A program made the position numbers and the translations under genes. Below the pieces are notes generated by a model. The model ran no database searches and was not told the origin of the DNA. It saw only the letters and a list, made by a program, of their open reading frames with translations. Shown here piece after piece: positions 1 through 7,376 of a stretch of 12,554 nucleotides of DNA (position 1 is its first letter; each line of letters begins with the position of its first letter). This stretch comes from Betaproteobacteria bacterium UBA2293 (GTDB taxonomy: Bacteria; Pseudomonadota; Gammaproteobacteria; Burkholderiales; Rhodocyclaceae), in contig DDWF01000135.1 in assembly GCA_002345845.1 (NCBI GenBank), positions 949 through 13,502 on the forward strand, in the 5' to 3' direction.

Positions 1-54
1 TGGTGCGAACCGGGGTTTTTAGGATAAATGGACGTTGCCAAACCGGCTCCATGA

Positions 55-86
55 AACAAAAAACCCGCCGAGGCGGGTTTTTTGTT
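55..86 (-). terminator. Bidirectional rho-independent terminator
   Basis: The stem CCCGC/GCGGG with loop CGAG is flanked by A-rich sequence on the left (58-63) and six T on the right (78-83). It therefore gives a GC hairpin plus U-tract when read on either strand. The whole inverted repeat runs AACAAAAAACCCGC to GCGGGTTTTTTGTT. On the minus strand it lies about 24 bases after the stop of the cytochrome b gene and should end the octaheme/cytochrome b transcript. On the plus strand it could end a gene lying left of the window. Bases 1-54 show no recognisable gene. Confidence 0.9.
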
Positions 87-109
87 CGCTATGACGACAA
101 GCACAAATT

Positions 110-712
110 TCAATGCTTCTCTTCCCAGCCGGTGATCATCGCCTTGATGTGGGCGAAGACGGTGTGGCCGGTGGTCGTCAGGTAGACGTGGATGAAGAAG
201 AAGGCGGTGATCATGAAGGCGCCGACGGTATGGGCGATGGCCACCCATTCCAGACTCAGGTACTGATCGACGCCAAGGGCGCGCCAGTTGCCATAAAACA
301 GGTAAAGCAGCCCGGAGCCCCAGATCAGCGGCGAGATGAAGGCGAGCAGGGCGAGGTAGGCCAGGCGCTGCAGCGGGTTGTGCTTCTGCACCACGGTCTT
401 GCGGAAGGGGTGCGGCGAGTTGGTGAAGATGCCGATGGTGTAGTAATGCACCATGGCCATCACGTTCTTCAGCGAGGGCAGGTATTGCCGCCATTCGCCA
501 GTGGTGAATTGCCAGAAGATGGTGAAGGCCCACAGGACGAGCAGCGTCCAGGCGGCCAGTGTGTGGATCTGGACGGCTTTCTGGAAGCCGACGATGGCAT
601 AACTGCCATGCACTTCGAAGCCGGTAATCATCATGATGATGATGAGCAGGGCCTGCGACCAGTGCCAGAAGCGCTCGTAGCGCTTGTAGATGTACATGCG
701 TTCGGCGCTCAC
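110..712 (-). CDS. Cytochrome b561-type di-haem membrane subunit
   Basis: A 200-residue integral membrane protein with four predicted helices (about 18-36, 46-70, 114-138, 157-179). It resembles the b-type cytochrome subunits of Ni-Fe hydrogenases, formate dehydrogenases and thiosulfate reductase. Candidate haem ligands are H17 in RFWHW, H50, H161 and H175; this pattern (helices 1 and 2, two in helix 4) is typical of di-haem family members. Inferred role: exchanging electrons between the quinone pool and the periplasmic octaheme cytochrome encoded just upstream. The start is GTG at 712, overlapping the upstream TGA stop by 4 bases. AAGGAG lies 8 bases upstream of it, so the genes are translationally coupled. 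A later ATG at residue 6 is possible but has no better ribosome site. The substrate cannot be read from this subunit. Confidence 0.85.
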   Translation of the reverse strand: MSAERMYIYKRYERFWHWSQALLIIIMMITGFEVHGSYAIVGFQKAVQIHTLAAWTLLVLWAFTIFWQFTTGEWRQYLPSLKNVMAMVHYYTIGIFTNSPHPFRKTVVQKHNPLQRLAYLALLAFISPLIWGSGLLYLFYGNWRALGVDQYLSLEWVAIAHTVGAFMITAFFFIHVYLTTTGHTVFAHIKAMITGWEEKH

Positions 713-2364
713 TTTGCATTCTCCTTGCGACGACGGGTGATGATGCGGACCAGGCCATGGATCAGGCCGGCCCCGATGGAGCCGGCAATGGCCAGGCCGC
801 CGAAGAGGTCGACCAGGCCGTTGCGGTCGCGGCCGGGGATATAGACGCCCTCGATCGAGGCCAGGCGGCCGTCAGCAGCGCGGGTGTGGCATTCGGCGCA
901 GGGCACGGCCTTTTCCTTGGGCGCCACCATGTGGGTGATGAACCAGTTCATCCGCGTTTCGATGAAGTCGAACTTGCCGCTGTAGGGCAGACCGGCGAAG
1001 TCCATGCCCGCCTTGATCGCCTTGTCGTAGTCGTAGTGCTTCCAGAAGGCGGTGTCGTCGTCGCCGAACACGTGGTTGACCACCAGCGTGTTGTTGACCG
1101 GGTCGTAGGCCTGCTTGCCGTGCATGACCTTGAACGGCCAGATGCGGGCGTTTTCGTCGCTGGCCGAACCCTCGATGCGGTTCAGTTCGAGCACACCATC
1201 CTTGCCGATGTACTTATCCAGCTTGTCGACGATCGATACCTGCTCGACCGTGCCGTTGTACCACTTGTACTCGGGGCGGACGTTCTCGCCGTACTTGAAG
1301 TCGCCCTTGGCGGCGGAGTACTTCAGGTGGCCGTGGTCATCCTTGATGAACAGCGGCTTGCCGTCGGCATCCATCTTGCCGGCTGTGGACCAGTCCCAGA
1401 GCATCTTGGTGGCGACGCCACCGCGGGCGAACTCGGGGATGTGGCAGGTCTGGCAGGCAACCTTGTTGGCGTGGTTGTTGATCTTCGCTTCCTTGTGCGG
1501 CGCCAGGCCGTGGCAGGATTCGCAGGTGGCGCGGTTGTGGTCGTCCTTGGGCAGGTCGAAGCCGTGCGTATCCTTGGGGTTGACCGCATAACGGCTGCCC
1601 GAAGGCTGGTGCTCGTTGAAGGTGTGGCAATCCGAACAGACGAGGTTGGCACCGTCCTTGGCCATGTGCACATCAAGTTCGCGCGAGGGATTCTTCAGCG
1701 AGGTGTCGAGGTCGCCGTGCTTCACCGCATCGCCACCGCCACCATTGAAGTGACAGTTGCCGCAGTTGTCGCGGCCAGGCTTGCCGACATGCTGGGCGAC
1801 CTTGGTCAGGTCTGGCGCCTTGAGCAGCTTCTTGCCCGGCGGGCCTTCCATCGGCTGGTATTCGCGGTCCTCGTATAGCGGGTGACCGGCATCGGTGGCC
1901 ATCTTGCGATAGGTGCCGGTGTTGTCGTGACAGGCCAGGCAGTCGACGTTCTCCTGCTTGGTGAAGTCGTAGTCCTTTTCATTCCAGCCGTAGCCGGCGT
2001 GACAACTGGTGCAGCGCGGCTCGTTGGAAATCGGCGAACCGCAGAAATTGTTGGCTGCCCATTTCTTGCCGAGCGTCTTGCCCGTGGTCTTGCTGGTTGC
2101 TTCCCAGGTCCAGTGAACGCTCTTCATGACCTGATGACCGGCCATGTTGTGGCAGGTCAGACAGGCCTTGGTGACTTCCGGACCGGTCTTGAACGGACCC
2201 TTGAGGGCATCCAGCTTGCTGTGGTCGGTGGTGGACGTGCTGGCGGGTTTGGTCGTTGCCGCCAGAGATGGCGTGACCGGCGGGACGGGGGTTTCGGCTG
2301 CCTGCAGCAGTCCGGCCCCGAGCAAAAAGAAAGCGGCGACAAGCCGGCGCACATGAATTTTCAT
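709..2364 (-). CDS. Octaheme c-type cytochrome, tetrathionate reductase (OTR) family
   Basis: A 551-residue periplasmic multihaem cytochrome with exactly eight CxxCH haem sites, at residues 68-72, 118-122, 142-146, 201-205, 243-247, 281-285, 304-308 and 489-493. A signal peptide (basic start, hydrophobic 8-20, cleavage near QA-AE) directs it to the Sec pathway. The stretch NNFCGSPISNEPRCTSCHAG and the seven-plus-one haem spacing match the OTR family of Shewanella. The Shewanella enzyme reduces tetrathionate, nitrite and hydroxylamine in vitro and has an unclear natural substrate. A hydrophobic segment (about 518-542) followed by RRRKENAK looks like a C-terminal membrane anchor with a cytoplasmic tail. 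I use the ATG at 2364 rather than 2376 because GGGAG sits 5 bases before it, while the earlier ATG has no ribosome site. It overlaps the cytochrome b gene by 4 bases, so the two probably form one quinol-linked reductase. The in vivo electron acceptor is unknown. Confidence 0.88.
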   Translation of the reverse strand: MKIHVRRLVAAFFLLGAGLLQAAETPVPPVTPSLAATTKPASTSTTDHSKLDALKGPFKTGPEVTKACLTCHNMAGHQVMKSVHWTWEATSKTTGKTLGKKWAANNFCGSPISNEPRCTSCHAGYGWNEKDYDFTKQENVDCLACHDNTGTYRKMATDAGHPLYEDREYQPMEGPPGKKLLKAPDLTKVAQHVGKPGRDNCGNCHFNGGGGDAVKHGDLDTSLKNPSRELDVHMAKDGANLVCSDCHTFNEHQPSGSRYAVNPKDTHGFDLPKDDHNRATCESCHGLAPHKEAKINNHANKVACQTCHIPEFARGGVATKMLWDWSTAGKMDADGKPLFIKDDHGHLKYSAAKGDFKYGENVRPEYKWYNGTVEQVSIVDKLDKYIGKDGVLELNRIEGSASDENARIWPFKVMHGKQAYDPVNNTLVVNHVFGDDDTAFWKHYDYDKAIKAGMDFAGLPYSGKFDFIETRMNWFITHMVAPKEKAVPCAECHTRAADGRLASIEGVYIPGRDRNGLVDLFGGLAIAGSIGAGLIHGLVRIITRRRKENAK

Positions 2365-2369
2365 GTGGT

Positions 2370-2374
2370 CTCCC
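2370..2374 (-). promoter_or_regulatory. Ribosome binding site deciding the octaheme start
   Basis: GGGAG on the minus strand, 5 bases before the ATG at 2364. The in-frame ATG at 2376 overlaps this motif and is preceded only by CCACCTTTAA, so translation most likely begins at 2364. That choice also places the signal peptide right at the N-terminus. Confidence 0.7.
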
Positions 2375-2447
2375 ATTTAAAGGTGGTCCGGAACGGGCAG
2401 CTTCCCCAAGCCGCATCGCTCCGATTGTCGCAGGCTCAACTCGTTGC

Positions 2448-2458
2448 ATTATATTATA
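2448..2458 (-). promoter_or_regulatory. -10 elements of the octaheme promoter
   Basis: On the minus strand two overlapping TATAAT hexamers occur, at 2458-2453 and 2453-2448, in a very AT-rich patch of an otherwise GC-rich region. Using the downstream one, transcription would start near 2441-2442, giving a leader of about 78 bases. There is no good -35 hexamer at the right distance; the FNR-type box takes its place. This is an inferred promoter. Confidence 0.65.
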
Positions 2459-2476
2459 TAAGCCAACGATTATTTA

Positions 2477-2490
2477 CTGATCCAGGTCAA
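2477..2490 (-). promoter_or_regulatory. FNR/ANR-type operator upstream of the octaheme operon
   Basis: The minus strand reads TTGACCTGGATCAG, matching 8 of the 10 specified positions of the FNR consensus TTGAT-N4-ATCAA. Its centre (2483.5) is 41 to 42 bases upstream of the start point predicted from the TATAAT at 2453-2448. This is the classic class II activation position for FNR/CRP-family regulators. It implies oxygen-limited (or, if a Dnr/NnrR relative binds, nitric-oxide-linked) induction of the octaheme and cytochrome b genes. Which family member binds cannot be told from the site. Confidence 0.7.
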
Positions 2491-2533
2491 CTTCCTATAA
2501 CTTTGGGATGATCCCTGTTGCTGCAAGCTTGCC

Positions 2534-4645
2534 CTAGCCGAGGCGTTCCCAGACGGTCACTTCAGATAGCGTGTGCTGGAACTTGCGCCGGGTTTCGCGG
2601 ATGACGAAGGGCAGGGAACGCGGCTCACCGAGCCGGCGGAAGTGCCGGCCGAGGATGACGTGCAGGCCGTCGAGCGTGGAGAAGTTCTCGCCATCCTGCT
2701 TGAAGCCGCCAATCCACTCGGCGCGCGGCGTGTGTTCCTCGAGCCAGGTGTATGGGGAGGCGATGACCAGCAGGCCGCCCGGCACGATCCGTTCATGGAT
2801 GTGCTCGAGCAGCTTGCGCGGACTGTACAGACGGTCGATCAGGTTGGCGGCGAGGATCAGGTCGTAGCCGGTGAAATGCGGCTTCAGGTTGCAGGCGTCA
2901 CCCTGGAAGAAATCCACCTTGTCGCGCACCGCTTCCAGCCCGAGGTCGGCCAGCCGGCGCTCGTGGTAGGAGACCAGTTCGCCCTCGTCGGCCAGTGTGT
3001 AGCGCAGCTTGCCCTGGGTTGCCAGTTGGACGCCGACATTGATGAAGCGGGCCGAGAAGTCGAGGCCGGTGACCTGGTCGAAGTGCCTGGCCAGTTCGAA
3101 ACTGGCGCGGCCGGTGGCGCAGCCGAGATCGAGGGCGGTCCGTGCCGGGCGGCCGGCCATTGCATCGATGCACAATTCGGCGACGGCGCGCGGGAAATTG
3201 GGCACGCCGTAGTATTCATCGCCGTAATGGAATTCGGCGTATTCCGAGAGCAGGCGGTCGGTCTCGTAATTCGATGCCACCGCTTTGGCCAGCGGTTCGC
3301 CGACGACAGTGCGGAAGCCGGCATGCTGGAAGAAATGCCGGCGGAAGGCATAGCGCGCGGCGTGCCGCGCCTCGTTGCCGCAGGAAATCCACGAGCCGCC
3401 CTTGAACAGGTTGTGCCGCTCGTCGTAGGTCGGGGTTGTGAAGTCGTCGTAGATCGGATGCACGGCGAAGCCGTCGAACGGGTAGATCGGCGTCTCGGTC
3501 CATTGCCAGACGTTGCCGACGACGTCGTACAGCGGGCCGTGGGCGAAGGTGTCGACCGGGCAAGAGGAGGCCCAGTGGTCGAGGTGCAGGTTGGCCTGCG
3601 TCGGCTCCTGCTCAGCCAGTTCCTTGAGGCCAGCGACGGCGAGCAGGCGGTACCACTCGTCCTCGCTTGGCAGGCGCACTGGCTGACCGGTCTGCCGGGC
3701 CTGCCAGTGACAGAAAGCCTTGGCTTCGTGGTAATTGGTCTCCACCGGCCAGTTCCAGGGCATGGCGACGACCTCGGTCATCAGGCGCAGGTGCCAGCCG
3801 TCGCCCTCGTGTAACCAGAAGGTCGGGTGGCGGGCACCGGCGAAATCCTTCCAGGCGCGGCCTTCCTCGCTCCACAGGCTGTCGTCGGCATAGCCGCCGG
3901 CTTCGACGAAGGCCAGGAACTCGCCATTGGAGACGAGAAAGCGGCTGGCCGAAAAGGCCGGTACGGCGGCCTCGTGGCCGCCGTATTCGTTGTCCCAGCC
4001 GTAGTAAGGGTCGGCGAAATCCTTGCCGAGGCGGACTTCGCCGGCCGGGATGGCGACCAGCGCATTGTCCGGTGCTGGGCCGCTCTGCCGGCACGGCGGC
4101 CAGGCCGGGTGCGGCTGTACGTAGTCGAGGCGGTGCTGGCGGATCAGCACCGACGAGGTTTCCAGATGGATGCGCTCGTGCTCGATGCCCATCAGGATCG
4201 CCCACCACGGGTTGTCCCAGCCGATCGGCAGGCTCAGCGGCGCCGTCTGGATGATCTCGTCCACGGTGGTGCGGAGGCGCTGGCGGTAGGCCTTGACCTC
4301 GGCCACCGTCGGCCAGTCGTAGTTGGCGTCGTTGAGGTCGTCCCAGCTCATTTCGTCGACACCGATGGCGAACATCGACTCGAAGCGCGGGTTGAGGCGT
4401 TCCTTGACCAGGCCGACCAGCAGCAGCTTGTTGATGAAGAAGGTCGCCGTGTGGCCGTAATAGAAAATCAGCGGGTGGCGCAGCGGGATCGGTTTGTCGT
4501 AGTAGGCGGCGTCGCAGGTCAGGACTTCGAACAACTGCTCGTAGCGGTCGAAGGTCTGCCGGAAGTGGTCGCGAATACGGGCGCGGACAGTTTCGGGGTC
4601 GGTGCCGGCGAGCAGCGGCGTACGGGAGAAGAGCGGCAGGGTCAT
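2534..4645 (-). CDS. ovoA: OvoA: 5-histidylcysteine sulfoxide synthase with methyltransferase domain
   Basis: A 703-residue, three-domain enzyme of ovothiol A synthesis. Residues about 15-180 are a DinB-like domain carrying the non-haem iron ligands H65 (YYGH) and H156/H160 in HERIHLE, the HX3HXE motif of OvoA. Residues about 195-450 are a formylglycine-generating-enzyme-like sulfoxide synthase domain (NVWQWTETP, GGSWISCGNEARHAARYAFR). Residues about 460-703 are a class I methyltransferase with the SAM motif LDLGCATG at 506-513. In the family the first part joins cysteine sulfur to C5 of histidine with O2. After OvoB cleaves the sulfoxide, the C-terminal domain N-methylates 5-thiohistidine. 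The C-terminal domain and HX3HXE separate it from EgtB. The ATG at 4645 is chosen because the protein then begins like its relatives (TRTP/SRTP near the start). A longer form from 4768 would overlap the divergent gene. No strong ribosome site is seen. OvoB is absent from the window. Confidence 0.92.
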   Translation of the reverse strand: MTLPLFSRTPLLAGTDPETVRARIRDHFRQTFDRYEQLFEVLTCDAAYYDKPIPLRHPLIFYYGHTATFFINKLLLVGLVKERLNPRFESMFAIGVDEMSWDDLNDANYDWPTVAEVKAYRQRLRTTVDEIIQTAPLSLPIGWDNPWWAILMGIEHERIHLETSSVLIRQHRLDYVQPHPAWPPCRQSGPAPDNALVAIPAGEVRLGKDFADPYYGWDNEYGGHEAAVPAFSASRFLVSNGEFLAFVEAGGYADDSLWSEEGRAWKDFAGARHPTFWLHEGDGWHLRLMTEVVAMPWNWPVETNYHEAKAFCHWQARQTGQPVRLPSEDEWYRLLAVAGLKELAEQEPTQANLHLDHWASSCPVDTFAHGPLYDVVGNVWQWTETPIYPFDGFAVHPIYDDFTTPTYDERHNLFKGGSWISCGNEARHAARYAFRRHFFQHAGFRTVVGEPLAKAVASNYETDRLLSEYAEFHYGDEYYGVPNFPRAVAELCIDAMAGRPARTALDLGCATGRASFELARHFDQVTGLDFSARFINVGVQLATQGKLRYTLADEGELVSYHERRLADLGLEAVRDKVDFFQGDACNLKPHFTGYDLILAANLIDRLYSPRKLLEHIHERIVPGGLLVIASPYTWLEEHTPRAEWIGGFKQDGENFSTLDGLHVILGRHFRRLGEPRSLPFVIRETRRKFQHTLSEVTVWERLG

Positions 4646-4693
4646 GGCGGCCGGGAACGATAAGGCGGAGCCGGCTATCCTAACCCATGTCCG

Positions 4694-4722
4694 CTGACGG
4701 CTCCACGGCGCCCACTTACAAT
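4694..4722 (+). promoter_or_regulatory. Sigma70-like promoter of the AAA+/VWA pair
   Basis: CTGACG (4694-4699), a 17-base spacer and TACAAT (4717-4722) match the sigma70 consensus at 4/6 and 5/6 positions. The predicted start is near 4729, only about 8 bases before the gene's ATG. The mRNA would be nearly leaderless, which fits the lack of any ribosome binding site. On the other strand of this 91-base divergent region only a weak TAGGAT (4682-4677) could serve ovoA. Confidence 0.55.
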
Positions 4723-4736
4723 CCCGACATGTTCCG

Positions 4737-5600
<864 letters not shown>

Positions 5601-5614
5601 ATGCTGGTCGCTGC

Positions 5615-6787
5615 ATGCTCGTCGATTTCTTCCTGCATCTGAAGGCCCGGCAACTGCCGGTGTCCACCAACGAGCTGCTGGCCCTGCTCGAAGCCCTGCA
5701 GGCCCGGTTGGTCGGCGCCAGCCTCGACGATTTCTACCTGCTGGCGCGCACCATCCTGGTCAAGGACGAAGCGCATTACGACCGCTTCGATCGCGCCTTC
5801 GGCGAATACTTCAAGGGCGTCGAAGCGCTGCCGGGGTTTGAAGCGCTGATTCCCGAGGACTGGCTGGAGCTGGCGGCCCGCCGCCATCTCTCCGAGGAAG
5901 ATCGGCTGAAGCTGCAGAAGCTCGGCTACGAAAAGCTGTTCGAGCAGTTCAAGCAGCGCCTGGCCGAGCAGAAGGAACGCCATGCCGGCGGCAGCAAGTG
6001 GATCGGCACCGCCGGCACCTCGCCCTACGGCCACGGCGGCTACCACCCGGAAGGCATCCGCCTCGGCGGCGATTCGGTCGGCAACCGCACCGCGATCAAG
6101 GTCTGGGAGCAGCGCGAATTCCGCAATCTCGACGACACGGTCGAACTCGGCGTGCGCAACATCAAGGTGGCGCTGCGTCGTTTGCGCCGCTTCGCCCGCC
6201 AGGGGGCGGCGACCGAACTCGACTTGGACGGCACCATCGCCGGCACGGCCAGAAATGGCGGCTGGCTCGACCTGCAGCTGCGGCCGGAGCGGCACAACGC
6301 GGTCAAGGTGCTGCTCTTTCTCGACATCGGCGGCTCGATGGACGATCACATCCAGGCCTGCGAGGAGCTGTTTTCGGCGGCGCGTTCCGAATTCAAGCAC
6401 CTCGAACACTTCTACTTCCACAACTGCATTTATGAAGGCGTCTGGAAGGACAACCGGCGCCGCCACGACCAGCGCCTGTCGACCTGGGATGTACTCCACA
6501 CCTACGGTCCCGATTACAAGCTGGTGCTGGTCGGCGACGCCAGCATGAGTCCCTACGAAGTGGCCCGCTCCGGCGGCAGCGTCGAGCACTGGAACGAGGA
6601 AGCCGGCGCCGTCTGGCTGCAGCGCCTGCTCGCTGCCTGGTCACGCGCCGTGTGGCTCAACCCGTTGCCGGAAGAGCACTGGGGCTTCACCCCGTCGACC
6701 CGGATGATCCGCGAACTGCTCGGCGAACGGATGTTCCCGCTGTCGCCGGAAGGGCTGGAGCTGGCCATGTGCAGCCTGGCGAAATAG
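5615..6787 (+). CDS. VWA-domain protein (CoxE-like), partner of the MoxR ATPase
   Basis: A 390-residue soluble protein. Residues 1-120 form a charged, helical N-terminal region (MLVDFFLHLKARQLPVSTNE). A glycine-rich linker follows (about 125-155, GTAGTSPYGHGG). The von Willebrand A domain spans about 228-390 with the MIDAS-like motif DIGGSM at 237-242, in which the first serine of the usual DxSxS is replaced by glycine, as in CoxE relatives. A second acidic motif, VGDASM, follows near residue 309. VWA/MoxR pairs act together in enzyme maturation; here the VWA protein probably recognises the target and stimulates the ATPase. There is no signal peptide or membrane segment. The stop lies 12 bases from the convergent thioesterase stop, with no terminator between. 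No strong ribosome site precedes the ATG, suggesting coupling to the ATPase gene. Confidence 0.82.
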   Translation: MLVDFFLHLKARQLPVSTNELLALLEALQARLVGASLDDFYLLARTILVKDEAHYDRFDRAFGEYFKGVEALPGFEALIPEDWLELAARRHLSEEDRLKLQKLGYEKLFEQFKQRLAEQKERHAGGSKWIGTAGTSPYGHGGYHPEGIRLGGDSVGNRTAIKVWEQREFRNLDDTVELGVRNIKVALRRLRRFARQGAATELDLDGTIAGTARNGGWLDLQLRPERHNAVKVLLFLDIGGSMDDHIQACEELFSAARSEFKHLEHFYFHNCIYEGVWKDNRRRHDQRLSTWDVLHTYGPDYKLVLVGDASMSPYEVARSGGSVEHWNEEAGAVWLQRLLAAWSRAVWLNPLPEEHWGFTPSTRMIRELLGERMFPLSPEGLELAMCSLAK

Positions 6788-6799
6788 CGCGGGTCGGCC

Positions 6800-7264
6800 T
6801 CAGGCGGCGGTGAAGCTGTCCGGCATCTGCAGCGCCACCACTTCGCCGCGGGCGGTGGCCTCACCGTCGGCGAACACCGTGGCTTCGACGACCACCTTGC
6901 GCCCCTTGATTTCCTTGACCCGGCCGCGGATTTCCAGCTCCGGTCCGAGCGGCGTCGGCTTCAGGTAACTCACCTGCAGCGACCCGGTGACGAAGCGGAA
7001 GGCCGGCAGGCTGTCCATCGGCCGGCCCTCGGCGCGGTACATCGCAGCGGCCGCGGTGCCGGTGCAGTGGCAGTCGATCAGCGAGGCCAGCAGGCCGCCG
7101 TAGACGAAGCCGGGGATGGCGGTGTGTTCGGGTTTCGGCTGGAAGCGGGTGACGCTTTCGTCGCCCTCCCAGTGGGTCTTGATCTGGTGTCCGTGCCCGT
7201 TCAAGCGGCCGCAGCCGTAGCAATGGGCGACGTTCTCCGGGTAATGGTCCTGAAAAGCCTGCAT
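6800..7264 (-). CDS. PaaI-like hotdog-fold thioesterase
   Basis: A 154-residue cytoplasmic protein of the hotdog acyl-CoA thioesterase superfamily. The N-terminus contains HCYGCGRLNGHG, the cysteine pair (C15, C18) frequent in this subgroup. The central helix region is FVYGGLLASLIDCHCTGTAA, where relatives have HGG followed by an acidic residue; tyrosine replaces the histidine here. The C-terminal strand region KPTPLGPELEIRGRVKEIKG is typical of PaaI/YbgC-like folds. It probably hydrolyses an acyl- or aryl-CoA; the substrate cannot be read from the sequence. The start at 7264 is secured by GGGAGGAG 5 bases upstream; an in-frame extension to 7444 has no homology-like features and overlaps the EF-hand gene. 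The gene stands alone, convergent with the VWA gene. Confidence 0.83.
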   Translation of the reverse strand: MQAFQDHYPENVAHCYGCGRLNGHGHQIKTHWEGDESVTRFQPKPEHTAIPGFVYGGLLASLIDCHCTGTAAAAMYRAEGRPMDSLPAFRFVTGSLQVSYLKPTPLGPELEIRGRVKEIKGRKVVVEATVFADGEATARGEVVALQMPDSFTAA

Positions 7265-7269
7265 GTTGT

Positions 7270-7277
7270 CTCCTCCC
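7270..7277 (-). promoter_or_regulatory. Strong ribosome binding site of the thioesterase gene
   Basis: The minus strand reads GGGAGGAG, near-perfectly complementary to the 16S rRNA tail, and ends 5 bases before the ATG at 7264. It is by far the strongest ribosome site in this part of the window and fixes the start codon. Confidence 0.8.
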
Positions 7278-7299
7278 TGTGTTGGCTGTCCGCATCCTA

Positions 7300-7321
7300 G
7301 GCCGGCGGCGTCGCGCCGGCC
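7300..7321. repeat. GC-rich inverted repeat upstream of the thioesterase gene
   Basis: GGCCGGCG (7300-7307) and CGCCGGCC (7314-7321) are perfect complements around a 6-base loop. No T-run follows on either strand, so as a terminator it would be weak. It could be a terminator for the EF-hand gene lying upstream, or lie within the thioesterase promoter: a weak TAGGAT sits next to it at 7299-7294 on the minus strand. Confidence 0.45.
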
Positions 7322-7322
7322 A

Positions 7323-7338
7323 TTGTCCGGACGGACAA
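7323..7338. promoter_or_regulatory. Palindromic operator candidate
   Basis: TTGTCCGGACGGACAA is a perfect inverted repeat of 7-base arms around GA. It lies about 59 bases upstream of the thioesterase ATG. A further half-site, TGTCCG, occurs at 7287-7292. The size and symmetry fit a dimeric repressor or activator (for example of the TetR type), but no regulator gene is adjacent and the site is not one I recognise. Confidence 0.45.
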
Positions 7339-7358
7339 CATGCATGCAATTCTGGCCA

Positions 7359-7374
7359 GCCGGCCGGAGCCGGC
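7359..7374 (-). terminator. Hairpin just after the EF-hand gene, weak terminator
   Basis: GCCGGC (7359-7364), loop CGGA and GCCGGC (7369-7374) form a 6-base-pair hairpin starting 2 bases after the EF-hand stop on the minus strand. There is no U-tract. A second GC hairpin follows at 7321-7300. Together they may slow or end transcription, but neither is a canonical intrinsic terminator. Confidence 0.35.
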
Positions 7375-7376
7375 GT

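Noticed and set aside
3..185. Short plus-strand frame over the left terminator
   Set aside because: It runs through the terminator hairpin and into the 3' end of the cytochrome b gene; no ribosome site or recognisable product.
757..1878. Long plus-strand open frame (373 codons) opposite the octaheme gene
   Set aside because: Its valine/alanine/glycine-rich product shows no domain and mirrors the GC-rich codons of the minus-strand gene, which has eight haem motifs and a signal peptide.
709..2364. Ammonia-forming nitrite reductase NrfA or hydroxylamine oxidoreductase
   Set aside because: NrfA has five haems with a CxxCK site, and hydroxylamine oxidoreductase has a different spacing and a tyrosine cross-link region; this protein has eight CxxCH sites in OTR spacing and no CxxCK.
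2505..2532. Short palindromes GGGATGATCCC and GCAAGCTTGC after ovoA as a terminator
   Set aside because: The stems are too short and no T-run follows on the minus strand.
2573..3814. Plus-strand frame of 413 codons opposite ovoA
   Set aside because: No recognisable motif; it is the antisense shadow of a clearly recognised enzyme with all family motifs.
2534..4645. EgtB (ergothioneine) rather than OvoA
   Set aside because: The HX3HXE motif, the overall length and the fused C-terminal methyltransferase domain all fit OvoA; EgtB lacks this domain.
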